A stretch of 49,531 nt of DNA from CAZFVY01 sp964522665 (GTDB taxonomy: Bacteria; Verrucomicrobiota; Verrucomicrobiia; Limisphaerales; CAZFVY01). The translations under genes and the position numbers were made by a program. The notes under the pieces were generated by a model. That model was not told the origin of the DNA. It saw only the letters and a list, made by a program, of their open reading frames with translations, and did not search any database. Positions 1-9,091 of the stretch are shown in pieces; position 1 is the stretch's first letter; each line of letters opens with the position of its first letter. Location: the NCBI GenBank assembly GCA_964522665.1, contig CAZFVY010000050.1, positions 1-49,531 on the forward strand, read 5' to 3'.

Positions 1-3000
1 CCGATGTTGCACAGGCTGGCGGCGCGGACGGTCGAGGTACTTGTTGTGGCGCCGCTGGCGGGCGCGAGATAACTGCCCGTGAACGCCGCGGATGCGCCGG
101 GCGCCAGGGTGGCGACCGTCAAGATGGGAGTCGCTCCGCTGCGGTCATTCGTGACCACGATATTATTCAGAGTGATGTTCCCCGCGTTACGGACGCTGCC
201 GCCGTAGGTGAGCAGGCCGCCCGGCGCCACTTGGACGGCGGGACAGTTCTGGGTGATCGCGATACTGGGCGCGGCCGCGACCAGGCAGGAGGCGGTGAAG
301 GCATTGGTGACCGTGGCGCCGCCGCAAATCTCGCGGCCGGTGATTGAGAGGGTGGAGGCGACTGAGCAAACGTTTAACGGAACGGTGTAACTGCCGGTGA
401 AGTTGGTCGTGGCCCCGGGCGCCAGACGCGAGATCGTGAAGACTGGCGTGGTTCCGGTCAGGCTATTGAAGACGATGACGTTGGTGACGGCGATGTTGCC
501 CGTGTTTCTGACTGTGCCGAGGTAAGTCAGCAGCGAGCCCGGGGTCGCCGGAAGCAGAGGGCACACTTGACTCACAGCGAGGCTCGCAACGGTGTTCAGC
601 GAACAGATGGCCGTCGCGCTGTTCGTCACAACGGCGAAGGAACAGTTATCGGTCGCGCTGACGCCGACGCGGTTGGTAATTGCGCAGACGTCGAGGGGCG
701 CGCTTTGGGTGGTCACGAAATTCGTGGTGACGCCCGGCGCGAGACTGGCCACGGTTAGGATCACCGTGTTGGGCGAAGGCAGGCTGCTGACGACGACGAT
801 ATCAAAAAGGGTGACGTTACCCGCATTCCTGACCGCGCCGCTGTAGGCGCTGAGGCCGCCGGGAATGACGGGCGTGGCAGGGCAGGCCAGGGTAATGGTA
901 ATCGCCGGGGTCGTGGTAACCGGGCAAACCGCCGCAACGCTGTTCGAGACGACCGCGAGCGTGCAAATGTCGGCGCCGGTTCCCTTGAAGGTGGTGGCGA
1001 CCGAGCAGGCGTTGGCCGGAACCGCGTAAACGGCGGTGAAGTTTGCCGAAGCGCCAGGGGCGAGCGCCGCCGCCGTGAACACGATGGTGTTGGCGATCGG
1101 CCGATCGCTCGACACGACGACGTTGGTGAGCGTGATGTCTCCGGTGTTCCGCACCGTGCCGCTATATACTACCGACCCACCGGGCGTCACCGGACCGGCC
1201 TGGCAGAGCGCGGTCAGGGCGACGCGCGGGGTCGTGGTGATTGAGCAGGTCGCGCTGATCGAGTTCGTGACGGCGACGCCGCAGAGGCTCGTGCCGGTAG
1301 CGGTCGAACTGGTCATGGTAAAGCAATTCGTCGGCGCGAGATAGGCGCCGGTGAAATTGGCGGAAGCGCCGGGGGCCAGGGCCGCGGCCGTGAAAATTGG
1401 CGTGACGCCATTTTGACTATTCCGCACGACGACGTTGGTGAGGGTGATGTTGCCGGCGTTACTGACGCTGCCACTGTAGGTGAATAGGCCGCCTGGACTG
1501 ACCGGCGCCGCGGGGCAGTTTTGCGTAATGCGAATCAGCGGCGTGGTGACGACGGGGCAGGTGGAAGCGTTGGCCGCCGCGCGGCCGTCGCAAGTACTTT
1601 GGCCTACGGTCGTGACCGAGACTGAACAGGTGTCAAAGGGAACCGTGTAGGATCCGGAATAGGACTCGGTTTCACCCGGCGCCAATTCAATGGGACCCAA
1701 TACCGGCGTGTTGGTTCCTTGCGGGCCGAACACGAACACGTTGGTCAACGTCACGTCGCCGGTGTTGGTGACAAAACCGGTGTAGCGATACAAACTTCCC
1801 ATCGTGATCGGAATGAGCGGGCAATTCTGCAAGAGTGCGATGCCAGGCGTCGTGAGCAGCGGGCAGACCGCCGTCGCCGTCGCGGTCACGCTGGCGCCTG
1901 AACAGCGGTCTTGTCCGCTGGCAACCAAGGTGTCCACGATCTGGCAGCAGCAAAGCGGAGCGGTGTAACTGGCGGTGAAATTCGCGGAGGCGCCCGGCGC
2001 CAGCGTGATCGGCCCGATGACGGCCGTATTGTTGGCCGGCTGGTTGTTCACCACAAAGACATTGATCAACGTGACGTTCCCGAGATTGCTGACCGATCCC
2101 GTATAGGTGTAAACGCCGCCGCGCGGAGTCAACGTGGTCGGGCAATTCTTGGTCACAAAAATCGCGGGCGTGGTCAAAATCGGGCAGGTCGTCGTCGCGC
2201 TGGCGCTGACGAGGGCGCTGGTGCAGACGTTATTGCCAGTGGCGGTCACGGTGTCGGTCCCGCAGAAGTCAACCGGAATGATATAGGACGCCGTGTATTT
2301 GACCGACTCGCCGGGGGCCAGCGTGATCGGGCCGAGCGCCGGCGTGCCGGGAGTCTGGCTGTCGATCACGATGACGTTGGTTAAGGCGATGTTGCCGGCG
2401 TTGCTGACGGAGCCGCTATACTTGAGGAGGTCACCGGGTTGGAGCGGGTTGAGCGTGGTGGCGGGGCAGACCTTGGTGACGACGAGTTTGGGGGTGGTGG
2501 CGACGGGGCAGGTGATGGTGTCGGTGTCATCGACGGCCAGGCCGGTGCAGGCGTCCTTGCCGGTGGCCAGGACTTCGGTGGAGACCGAGCAGCAATTGGG
2601 CGGGACCTGGTAAGCGCCGGAGAAGGTGGCGGTGGCGCCCGGGGCCAGGGAGGCGGCGGTGAAGACGACGACGTTGGTGCCGGTCCAGCCGTTGATGTTC
2701 ATGACGACGACGTTGGTCAGGGTGACGTTGCCCGGGTTGCTGACCGTGCCGGTGTAGTTGAGGATGCCGCTGGGCTGGGGCGGGACGGCCGGGCAGAGCA
2801 GGACGACTTCAATCTCCGGGGCGGTGACCAAGGGGCAGGAGCTGCTGGCCGAGGCGGTGACTTTGGTTCCGGTGCACTTGTCGCTGGCCGAGGCGGTGAG
2901 CGTGGAAGTGATGGAGCAGGAGCCGGTGACCGGGGCGGTGTAGGAGCCGGTGAAGGCGGCGACGGCGCCGGGGGCCAGGGTGGCGGCGGCAAAGACCGGG

Positions 3001-4988
3001 GTGGCGCCGCTGTGGTCATTGAGGACCAGGACGTTGGTCAAGGTGACGTTGCCGGCGTTGCTGACGGAGCCGCTATAGGTGAGCAGGCCGCCGAGGCTGA
3101 CCGGACTGACGGGGCAGTTTTGGGTGACGGTCAGGCGGGGCGTGGTGACCAAGGGGCAGGTGGCCGAGGCGCTGTTGGAAACCAGGGCCGAGGTGCAGTT
3201 ATCGCTGCCACTGGCGGTGACCGTGCTGGTGAGCGAGCAGCTATCCAGCGGGGCGCTGAAGGTGGTATTGAAGTTGGTGGAGGCGCCGGGGGCCAGGTTG
3301 ACCAAGGTCATGACGACGGTGTTGGCCGCGGGCAGGCTGTTGACGACGACGACGTTGTTGAGCAGGACGTTGCCGGTGTTCCTGACCGTGCCGCTGTAAG
3401 TGATCAAACCGCCGGTGGCGGCGGGGGTGGCGGGGCAGACCAGGGTGACGGCGATGGCCGGGGCGGTGGTGACGACGCAGGTGGCGGTCGCGCTGTTGGT
3501 GACCGCGGTGAGGGTGCAAAGGTCTTTTCCGATGCTGCTGAAAGTGGTCGTGATGGAGCAGGCGTTGGCCGGCACGGCGTAGGTGGCGGTGAAGTTGGTG
3601 ACGACGCCGGGGGCCAGGGTGGCGATGGTCAGGACGGTGGTGTTGGGGGCGGGCCGGTCGCTGAGGATCACGACGTTGGTCAGGGTGTTGTTGCCGGTGT
3701 TCTGGACCGTGCCGTTATAGAAGAACGAACCGCCGGGAACGATCGGCGTGGCGGCGCAGGTGGCCAGGACCAGGATTTGCGGGGTGGTCACGATCGGGCA
3801 GGTGGCGCTGGCGGAACTGGAGACCGGGACGCCGCAGACGCTGGCGGCGCGGGCGGTCAAGGTGTCGGCGACCGAGCAATTGGTCGGGGCCAAGTAACTG
3901 CCGGTGAAATTAGCGACCGCGCCGGGGGCCAGGGAGGGCAGGGAGAAGACCTGGGTATTGGCGACGGGCTGGCTGTTGACCACGACGAGGTTGGTCAAGG
4001 TGATGTTGCCGGTATTGCTGACGCTGCCGGAGAAGGTGAGCAACTGGCCGGGAGCGACGGGGCCGAGCGGGCAGAGCTTGGTGACCTGGATGCCGGCGGC
4101 GACGGTGTTCTGGCAGGTGATGGTGGTCAGATTGGTGACGGTGCGGGGAGTGGAGGTGAACTGGTCGGTGGCGCGCACGGTCAGGATGGCGGTGCTGGGG
4201 GCGCAGGCGTTAAGGGGAATCCAACTGCCGGAGAAAGTGGCGGTCTGGCCGATGGCCAGGTCGGTGGGAAAGAGGACGGAGAAGGCGCCGTTATTGACGA
4301 AATTGGTGACGGTGACGCCGACCAGGGTGTTGTTGCCGCAATTGGTGACGGTGCCGCTAAAGGTGATGGCGCCATTCTCGCCGACGCCGCCGAAGCAGAG
4401 GGCGGAGATCTGGACGCAGGGTTCGTTGACCTGGGTGTTGACGCCCTGGAAACCACCACCGACGCTGTTGACGTCGTTCTGGTGGATGACGCCGACGTCG
4501 CGGGCGGTGGCCAGCAAGGTGCCGTCAGGATGGATGTCCTGGGCGCGGACGACGTAGGTGACGACGTCGGGGTAGAAGTCGGACTCGCCTTGATGAAGGG
4601 TGGTGCGGAGCAGGGAGATGGAGTTGGTCTTGCCGTCCGGAGTGACGATGAAGGCCTGAATCTCGGAGGCGTCGCAGGCGACGCGGCCGCTGCCGACGAT
4701 GCCGTTAAAGACGTTAATGCTGTAGGTCAGGGTGTCGCCGATGTGGACGTCGGGAATGCTGGTAAAGAGGGTGATGCCCAGGCCGCTGCCGGCGCAATCG
4801 GCGGGGGAACGATCCGCGCGGGCCGCGGGAGCGTTTAAGAGCAAAAGCATCGCCGCCGCCAGCCACGCCAGCAGGCGGAGGGAAGTCGAGTGGTGGCCAG
4901 CGGTGGTTAACTGGCGCGCGGGTTGGCGCGATTCGGCGGGCGTTGCGGCGTTCGGTGTAGGCTGGGAGTGGGAAATTGTAGTATTCAT
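1..4988 (-). CDS. DUF11-repeat secreted surface protein, copy 1 (3' end outside window)
   Basis: The reading frame is open from an ATG at 4988 to the left edge, so about 1,662 codons are visible and the stop lies outside. The protein starts MNTTISHSQP, followed by a signal peptide with hydrophobic core LLAWLAAAMLLLLNAPAARA and probable cleavage after ARA. A non-repetitive domain of about 150 residues follows, then a tandem array of ~105-residue beta-sandwich repeats. Each repeat has a TTPxIxVxxxCP start, a GGLLTYSGxVxNxGNxTLTNVVV core and a LAPGAxxNF strand. This is the DUF11/TIGR01451 type. At least 14 repeats are visible, against nine in the neighbouring copy. Conserved Cys pairs in each repeat suggest disulfides. 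The likely role is structural or adhesive on the cell surface; no catalytic motif was seen. It lies downstream of copy 2 in the same direction. Confidence 0.85.
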   Translation of the reverse strand, partial: MNTTISHSQPTPNAATPAESRQPARQLTTAGHHSTSLRLLAWLAAAMLLLLNAPAARADRSPADCAGSGLGITLFTSIPDVHIGDTLTYSINVFNGIVGSGRVACDASEIQAFIVTPDGKTNSISLLRTTLHQGESDFYPDVVTYVVRAQDIHPDGTLLATARDVGVIHQNDVNSVGGGFQGVNTQVNEPCVQISALCFGGVGENGAITFSGTVTNCGNNTLVGVTVTNFVNNGAFSVLFPTDLAIGQTATFSGSWIPLNACAPSTAILTVRATDQFTSTPRTVTNLTTITCQNTVAAGIQVTKLCPLGPVAPGQLLTFSGSVSNTGNITLTNLVVVNSQPVANTQVFSLPSLAPGAVANFTGSYLAPTNCSVADTLTARAASVCGVPVSSSASATCPIVTTPQILVLATCAATPIVPGGSFFYNGTVQNTGNNTLTNVVILSDRPAPNTTVLTIATLAPGVVTNFTATYAVPANACSITTTFSSIGKDLCTLTAVTNSATATCVVTTAPAIAVTLVCPATPAATGGLITYSGTVRNTGNVLLNNVVVVNSLPAANTVVMTLVNLAPGASTNFNTTFSAPLDSCSLTSTVTASGSDNCTSALVSNSASATCPLVTTPRLTVTQNCPVSPVSLGGLLTYSGSVSNAGNVTLTNVLVLNDHSGATPVFAAATLAPGAVAAFTGSYTAPVTGSCSITSTLTASASDKCTGTKVTASASSSCPLVTAPEIEVVLLCPAVPPQPSGILNYTGTVSNPGNVTLTNVVVMNINGWTGTNVVVFTAASLAPGATATFSGAYQVPPNCCSVSTEVLATGKDACTGLAVDDTDTITCPVATTPKLVVTKVCPATTLNPLQPGDLLKYSGSVSNAGNIALTNVIVIDSQTPGTPALGPITLAPGESVKYTASYIIPVDFCGTDTVTATGNNVCTSALVSASATTTCPILTTPAIFVTKNCPTTLTPRGGVYTYTGSVSNLGNVTLINVFVVNNQPANNTAVIGPITLAPGASANFTASYTAPLCCCQIVDTLVASGQDRCSGASVTATATAVCPLLTTPGIALLQNCPLIPITMGSLYRYTGFVTNTGDVTLTNVFVFGPQGTNTPVLGPIELAPGETESYSGSYTVPFDTCSVSVTTVGQSTCDGRAAANASTCPVVTTPLIRITQNCPAAPVSPGGLFTYSGSVSNAGNITLTNVVVRNSQNGVTPIFTAAALAPGASANFTGAYLAPTNCFTMTSSTATGTSLCGVAVTNSISATCSITTTPRVALTALCQAGPVTPGGSVVYSGTVRNTGDITLTNVVVSSDRPIANTIVFTAAALAPGASANFTAVYAVPANACSVATTFKGTGADICTLAVVSNSVAAVCPVTTTPAITITLACPATPVIPGGLSAYSGAVRNAGNVTLFDIVVVSSLPSPNTVILTVASLAPGVTTNFVTTQSAPLDVCAITNRVGVSATDNCSFAVVTNSATAICSLNTVASLAVSQVCPLLPATPGSLLTYLGTVRNTGNIAVTNVIVFNSLTGTTPVFTISRLAPGATTNFTGSYTVPLNVCSVASTLSITGREICGGATVTNAFTASCLVAAAPSIAITQNCPAVQVAPGGLLTYGGSVRNAGNITLNNIVVTNDRSGATPILTVATLAPGASAAFTGSYLAPASGATTSTSTVRAASLCNI
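2437..4780. repeat. Identical block, copy A (2,344 bp)
   Basis: This stretch matches 6326-8669 at a constant offset of 3,889 bp, with no difference found in the stretches compared by eye. It covers the N-terminal non-repetitive domain and DUF11 repeats 1 to about 7. At its right end identity stops abruptly (position 4781 is g, its partner 8670 is a). To the left the two copies remain homologous but differ at many positions. Confidence 0.85.
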
Positions 4989-5113
4989 AAGGAAAATTGA
5001 GGTCACCACGGCGCCGCGGGCCTGCCCGCCGCAAGGCATCGAGTCGGAGGAGAGTGGTGAGTTGGACATCTGGGATTCGTGGGACGATTGAAAAACTGGA
5101 AAATCGGGGCCGC

Positions 5114-5182
5114 GCGAGGCGGGCCTCGAGCGAAGGAAGCAGAGTTGTCTCCGCCTCACTTCGCCCGAGGCTTGCGCCTCGC
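5114..5182 (-). terminator. Imperfect inverted repeat after DUF11 copy 2
   Basis: Arms at 5114-5135 and 5159-5182 pair with a few mismatches (GCGAGGC...CTCGAGCGAAG against CTTCGCCCGAGG...GCCTCGC) around a 23-base loop. The element sits just downstream of the stop codon of the gene ending at 5191. On the minus strand it is followed by a short ATTTT, not a strong U-tract. It may be a weak terminator or a REP-like palindrome. Confidence 0.35.
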
Positions 5183-5190
5183 CGCTTTGA

Positions 5191-8100
5191 TTATTGAAGG
5201 ATCATGACGCGATAGAAGCGTTGTGGGTCTGATCCCATCGAATCCGTGGCGGAACCGACGGAGCCGTTGATGGTCACATTTCCCGATAGGGTGGTCCAAT
5301 TGGCGTCTTTGGTGTTCACTTTGTATTGGAGCGAGTAACTGGTTCCGGCGGTCGCGGCCCAGGTGATGGTCACTTTGCCGTTGAAGGTGCTAACCGAGGC
5401 GACCAGAGGCGCCAGCGTCTGGGCGACGATGCCCGCGCAATTCGCCTTGGCCGAGACGGACCGCGACAAGCACGTGTCACTGCCGCTGGCGGTGACGGTG
5501 TCGAGCGTCGGGCTGGCGCCGGCGACCACGACGTAGCTGCCGCTGAATTCTTCCGACTCGCCCGGCGCGAGTTCGATCGGTCCCAGGACGGGCGTATTGA
5601 CGCCGCCTTGATTGCTAAACACGAAGACGTTGGTCAGCGTGATGTCGCCGATGTTGGTCACGGCGCCGGTGAAGGCGAACAGACCACCCACGGGAACGGC
5701 GTTGGCCGGACAAACGCGGGTTACGGTGATGCGCGGGGTGGTGAGCAGCGGGCAGATCGCCGAGGAGGTGGCCACGACGACCGTGCCGGCGCAGGCGTCC
5801 TGCCCGTGAGCGGTCAAGGTGTCGAGCGTCTCGCAGCAGCAGAGCGGCGCGATGTAGCTGGCGCTGAAGTTCGTCGTGGCGCCCGGCGCGAGGGTGATCG
5901 GGCCGATGATCGGCGTGTTATTGGTCGGCTGGCTGTTGACCACGTAGATGTTGGTCAACGTGACGTTTCCGGGATTGCTCACGAAACCGGTGAAGGTGAA
6001 GAGGCCGCCGCGCGGGGTCGGGAGGAGCGGGCAGTTCTTCTGAACCGTGATGTTCGGAGTCGTGAGGATGGGGCAGGTCGTCGTGGCGCTGGCGCTGACG
6101 AGGGCGCTGGTGCAGACGTTAGCGCCGGTGGCGGTCACGGTGTCGGTTCCGCAGAAGTCAACCGGAACGATATAGGACGCCGAGTATCTGACCGACTCGC
6201 CAGGGGCCAGCGTGATCGGGCCGAGGGCGGGGACGCTGGGTGACTGACTGTTGATCACCACGACGTTGGTGATAGTGATATTACCGGCGTTGCTGACGCT
6301 GCCGGTGTATTTCAACAGGTCGCCAGGTTGGAGCGGGTTGAGCGTGGTGGCGGGGCAGACCTTGGTGACGACGAGTTTGGGGGTGGTGGCGACGGGGCAG
6401 GTGATGGTGTCGGTGTCATCGACGGCCAGGCCGGTGCAGGCGTCCTTGCCGGTGGCCAGGACTTCGGTGGAGACCGAGCAGCAATTGGGCGGGACCTGGT
6501 AAGCGCCGGAGAAGGTGGCGGTGGCGCCCGGGGCCAGGGAGGCGGCGGTGAAGACGACGACGTTGGTGCCGGTCCAGCCGTTGATGTTCATGACGACGAC
6601 GTTGGTCAGGGTGACGTTGCCCGGGTTGCTGACCGTGCCGGTGTAGTTGAGGATGCCGCTGGGCTGGGGCGGGACGGCCGGGCAGAGCAGGACGACTTCA
6701 ATCTCCGGGGCGGTGACCAAGGGGCAGGAGCTGCTGGCCGAGGCGGTGACTTTGGTTCCGGTGCACTTGTCGCTGGCCGAGGCGGTGAGCGTGGAAGTGA
6801 TGGAGCAGGAGCCGGTGACCGGGGCGGTGTAGGAGCCGGTGAAGGCGGCGACGGCGCCGGGGGCCAGGGTGGCGGCGGCAAAGACCGGGGTGGCGCCGCT
6901 GTGGTCATTGAGGACCAGGACGTTGGTCAAGGTGACGTTGCCGGCGTTGCTGACGGAGCCGCTATAGGTGAGCAGGCCGCCGAGGCTGACCGGACTGACG
7001 GGGCAGTTTTGGGTGACGGTCAGGCGGGGCGTGGTGACCAAGGGGCAGGTGGCCGAGGCGCTGTTGGAAACCAGGGCCGAGGTGCAGTTATCGCTGCCAC
7101 TGGCGGTGACCGTGCTGGTGAGCGAGCAGCTATCCAGCGGGGCGCTGAAGGTGGTATTGAAGTTGGTGGAGGCGCCGGGGGCCAGGTTGACCAAGGTCAT
7201 GACGACGGTGTTGGCCGCGGGCAGGCTGTTGACGACGACGACGTTGTTGAGCAGGACGTTGCCGGTGTTCCTGACCGTGCCGCTGTAAGTGATCAAACCG
7301 CCGGTGGCGGCGGGGGTGGCGGGGCAGACCAGGGTGACGGCGATGGCCGGGGCGGTGGTGACGACGCAGGTGGCGGTCGCGCTGTTGGTGACCGCGGTGA
7401 GGGTGCAAAGGTCTTTTCCGATGCTGCTGAAAGTGGTCGTGATGGAGCAGGCGTTGGCCGGCACGGCGTAGGTGGCGGTGAAGTTGGTGACGACGCCGGG
7501 GGCCAGGGTGGCGATGGTCAGGACGGTGGTGTTGGGGGCGGGCCGGTCGCTGAGGATCACGACGTTGGTCAGGGTGTTGTTGCCGGTGTTCTGGACCGTG
7601 CCGTTATAGAAGAACGAACCGCCGGGAACGATCGGCGTGGCGGCGCAGGTGGCCAGGACCAGGATTTGCGGGGTGGTCACGATCGGGCAGGTGGCGCTGG
7701 CGGAACTGGAGACCGGGACGCCGCAGACGCTGGCGGCGCGGGCGGTCAAGGTGTCGGCGACCGAGCAATTGGTCGGGGCCAAGTAACTGCCGGTGAAATT
7801 AGCGACCGCGCCGGGGGCCAGGGAGGGCAGGGAGAAGACCTGGGTATTGGCGACGGGCTGGCTGTTGACCACGACGAGGTTGGTCAAGGTGATGTTGCCG
7901 GTATTGCTGACGCTGCCGGAGAAGGTGAGCAACTGGCCGGGAGCGACGGGGCCGAGCGGGCAGAGCTTGGTGACCTGGATGCCGGCGGCGACGGTGTTCT
8001 GGCAGGTGATGGTGGTCAGATTGGTGACGGTGCGGGGAGTGGAGGTGAACTGGTCGGTGGCGCGCACGGTCAGGATGGCGGTGCTGGGGGCGCAGGCGTT

Positions 8101-8877
8101 AAGGGGAATCCAACTGCCGGAGAAAGTGGCGGTCTGGCCGATGGCCAGGTCGGTGGGAAAGAGGACGGAGAAGGCGCCGTTATTGACGAAATTGGTGACG
8201 GTGACGCCGACCAGGGTGTTGTTGCCGCAATTGGTGACGGTGCCGCTAAAGGTGATGGCGCCATTCTCGCCGACGCCGCCGAAGCAGAGGGCGGAGATCT
8301 GGACGCAGGGTTCGTTGACCTGGGTGTTGACGCCCTGGAAACCACCACCGACGCTGTTGACGTCGTTCTGGTGGATGACGCCGACGTCGCGGGCGGTGGC
8401 CAGCAAGGTGCCGTCAGGATGGATGTCCTGGGCGCGGACGACGTAGGTGACGACGTCGGGGTAGAAGTCGGACTCGCCTTGATGAAGGGTGGTGCGGAGC
8501 AGGGAGATGGAGTTGGTCTTGCCGTCCGGAGTGACGATGAAGGCCTGAATCTCGGAGGCGTCGCAGGCGACGCGGCCGCTGCCGACGATGCCGTTAAAGA
8601 CGTTAATGCTGTAGGTCAGGGTGTCGCCGATGTGGACGTCGGGAATGCTGGTAAAGAGGGTGATGCCCAAACCGCTGCCGGCGCAATCGGCGGGGGAACG
8701 ATCCGCGCGCGCCGCGGGAGCGCCTAAGAGCAAAAGCATCGCCGCCGCCAGCCATGCCAGCAGGCGGTAGGAACCGGGCGCGCCGCGCAAGCGCGGAGCC
8801 GGACATTCACCGAGTGACGAGTTGCCCGACGGGTGACCGATTTCATTCGGATCGAGATGCAGGGTGGAGGTATTCAT
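5191..8877 (-). CDS. DUF11-repeat secreted surface protein, copy 2 (complete)
   Basis: 1,228 residues from the ATG at 8877 (MNTSTLHLDP); an upstream in-frame start at 8976 would add 33 residues with no signal-peptide character. Residues ~38-58 form a signal-peptide core ending in ARA-D. A non-repetitive domain of ~150 residues precedes nine DUF11-type repeats (first one divergent), each with a conserved CP near its start and CSxTxT.ASGxDxC near its end. The last ~70 residues form a different module with ITWAATAGTSYSLQYK and the ending DPQRFYRVMILQ, which recurs in other secreted proteins here. The likely role is cell-surface structure or adhesion. Its N-terminal two-thirds is essentially identical to copy 1, while the leader and C-terminal repeats differ. 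Confidence 0.9.
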   Translation of the reverse strand: MNTSTLHLDPNEIGHPSGNSSLGECPAPRLRGAPGSYRLLAWLAAAMLLLLGAPAARADRSPADCAGSGLGITLFTSIPDVHIGDTLTYSINVFNGIVGSGRVACDASEIQAFIVTPDGKTNSISLLRTTLHQGESDFYPDVVTYVVRAQDIHPDGTLLATARDVGVIHQNDVNSVGGGFQGVNTQVNEPCVQISALCFGGVGENGAITFSGTVTNCGNNTLVGVTVTNFVNNGAFSVLFPTDLAIGQTATFSGSWIPLNACAPSTAILTVRATDQFTSTPRTVTNLTTITCQNTVAAGIQVTKLCPLGPVAPGQLLTFSGSVSNTGNITLTNLVVVNSQPVANTQVFSLPSLAPGAVANFTGSYLAPTNCSVADTLTARAASVCGVPVSSSASATCPIVTTPQILVLATCAATPIVPGGSFFYNGTVQNTGNNTLTNVVILSDRPAPNTTVLTIATLAPGVVTNFTATYAVPANACSITTTFSSIGKDLCTLTAVTNSATATCVVTTAPAIAVTLVCPATPAATGGLITYSGTVRNTGNVLLNNVVVVNSLPAANTVVMTLVNLAPGASTNFNTTFSAPLDSCSLTSTVTASGSDNCTSALVSNSASATCPLVTTPRLTVTQNCPVSPVSLGGLLTYSGSVSNAGNVTLTNVLVLNDHSGATPVFAAATLAPGAVAAFTGSYTAPVTGSCSITSTLTASASDKCTGTKVTASASSSCPLVTAPEIEVVLLCPAVPPQPSGILNYTGTVSNPGNVTLTNVVVMNINGWTGTNVVVFTAASLAPGATATFSGAYQVPPNCCSVSTEVLATGKDACTGLAVDDTDTITCPVATTPKLVVTKVCPATTLNPLQPGDLLKYTGSVSNAGNITITNVVVINSQSPSVPALGPITLAPGESVRYSASYIVPVDFCGTDTVTATGANVCTSALVSASATTTCPILTTPNITVQKNCPLLPTPRGGLFTFTGFVSNPGNVTLTNIYVVNSQPTNNTPIIGPITLAPGATTNFSASYIAPLCCCETLDTLTAHGQDACAGTVVVATSSAICPLLTTPRITVTRVCPANAVPVGGLFAFTGAVTNIGDITLTNVFVFSNQGGVNTPVLGPIELAPGESEEFSGSYVVVAGASPTLDTVTASGSDTCLSRSVSAKANCAGIVAQTLAPLVASVSTFNGKVTITWAATAGTSYSLQYKVNTKDANWTTLSGNVTINGSVGSATDSMGSDPQRFYRVMILQ
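6326..8669. repeat. Identical block, copy B (2,344 bp)
   Basis: Partner of 2437-4780. Both copies have the same sense relative to their gene, so this is a direct repeat of coding DNA. Perfect identity inside diverged genes points to recent duplication, gene conversion or an assembly error. Confidence 0.85.
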
Positions 8878-8995
8878 GATGTCTTTTTGAGTTCTGTATG
8901 GCGCCCGCCCCTGATTGAGGCCGGCGATCGCGCGCTGTCTGAATTGTCTGGTTTGGAAAAGCTGTCCGTTTCTCACGTTGCCACATTAGTTCGAA

Positions 8996-9046
8996 TGGCG
9001 TTTGTCCCTCTATGGGCAGTACCCTATGGGGTCTTTACCGTATCGG
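8996..9046. promoter_or_regulatory. Three tandem copies of a GGGTGTTTACC-like motif
   Basis: In the 214-bp gap between the MlaA-hydrolase gene and DUF11 copy 2 lie TGGCGTTTGTCCC (8996-9008), TATGGGCAGTACCC (9011-9024) and TATGGGGTCTTTACCGTATC (9025-9044), about 15 bp apart. They resemble motifs at 13195, 13591, 16318, 18813 and 48766. The position, 120-170 bp upstream of the ATG at 8877, suits regulator-binding sites for DUF11 copy 2. Confidence 0.45.
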
Positions 9047-9091
9047 GCGCCGGCTCGATCCCCTCGCCGGGGAGCCAGGCGGATTCGGAAG

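Noticed and set aside
2439..8727. Two 799-residue plus-strand open frames rich in Gly, Asp and Ala inside the DUF11 genes
   Set aside because: They are antisense to well-supported minus-strand genes, have extreme composition (GGGDGAGDG-type) and no domain signature; long open frames on the opposite strand are expected at this GC content.
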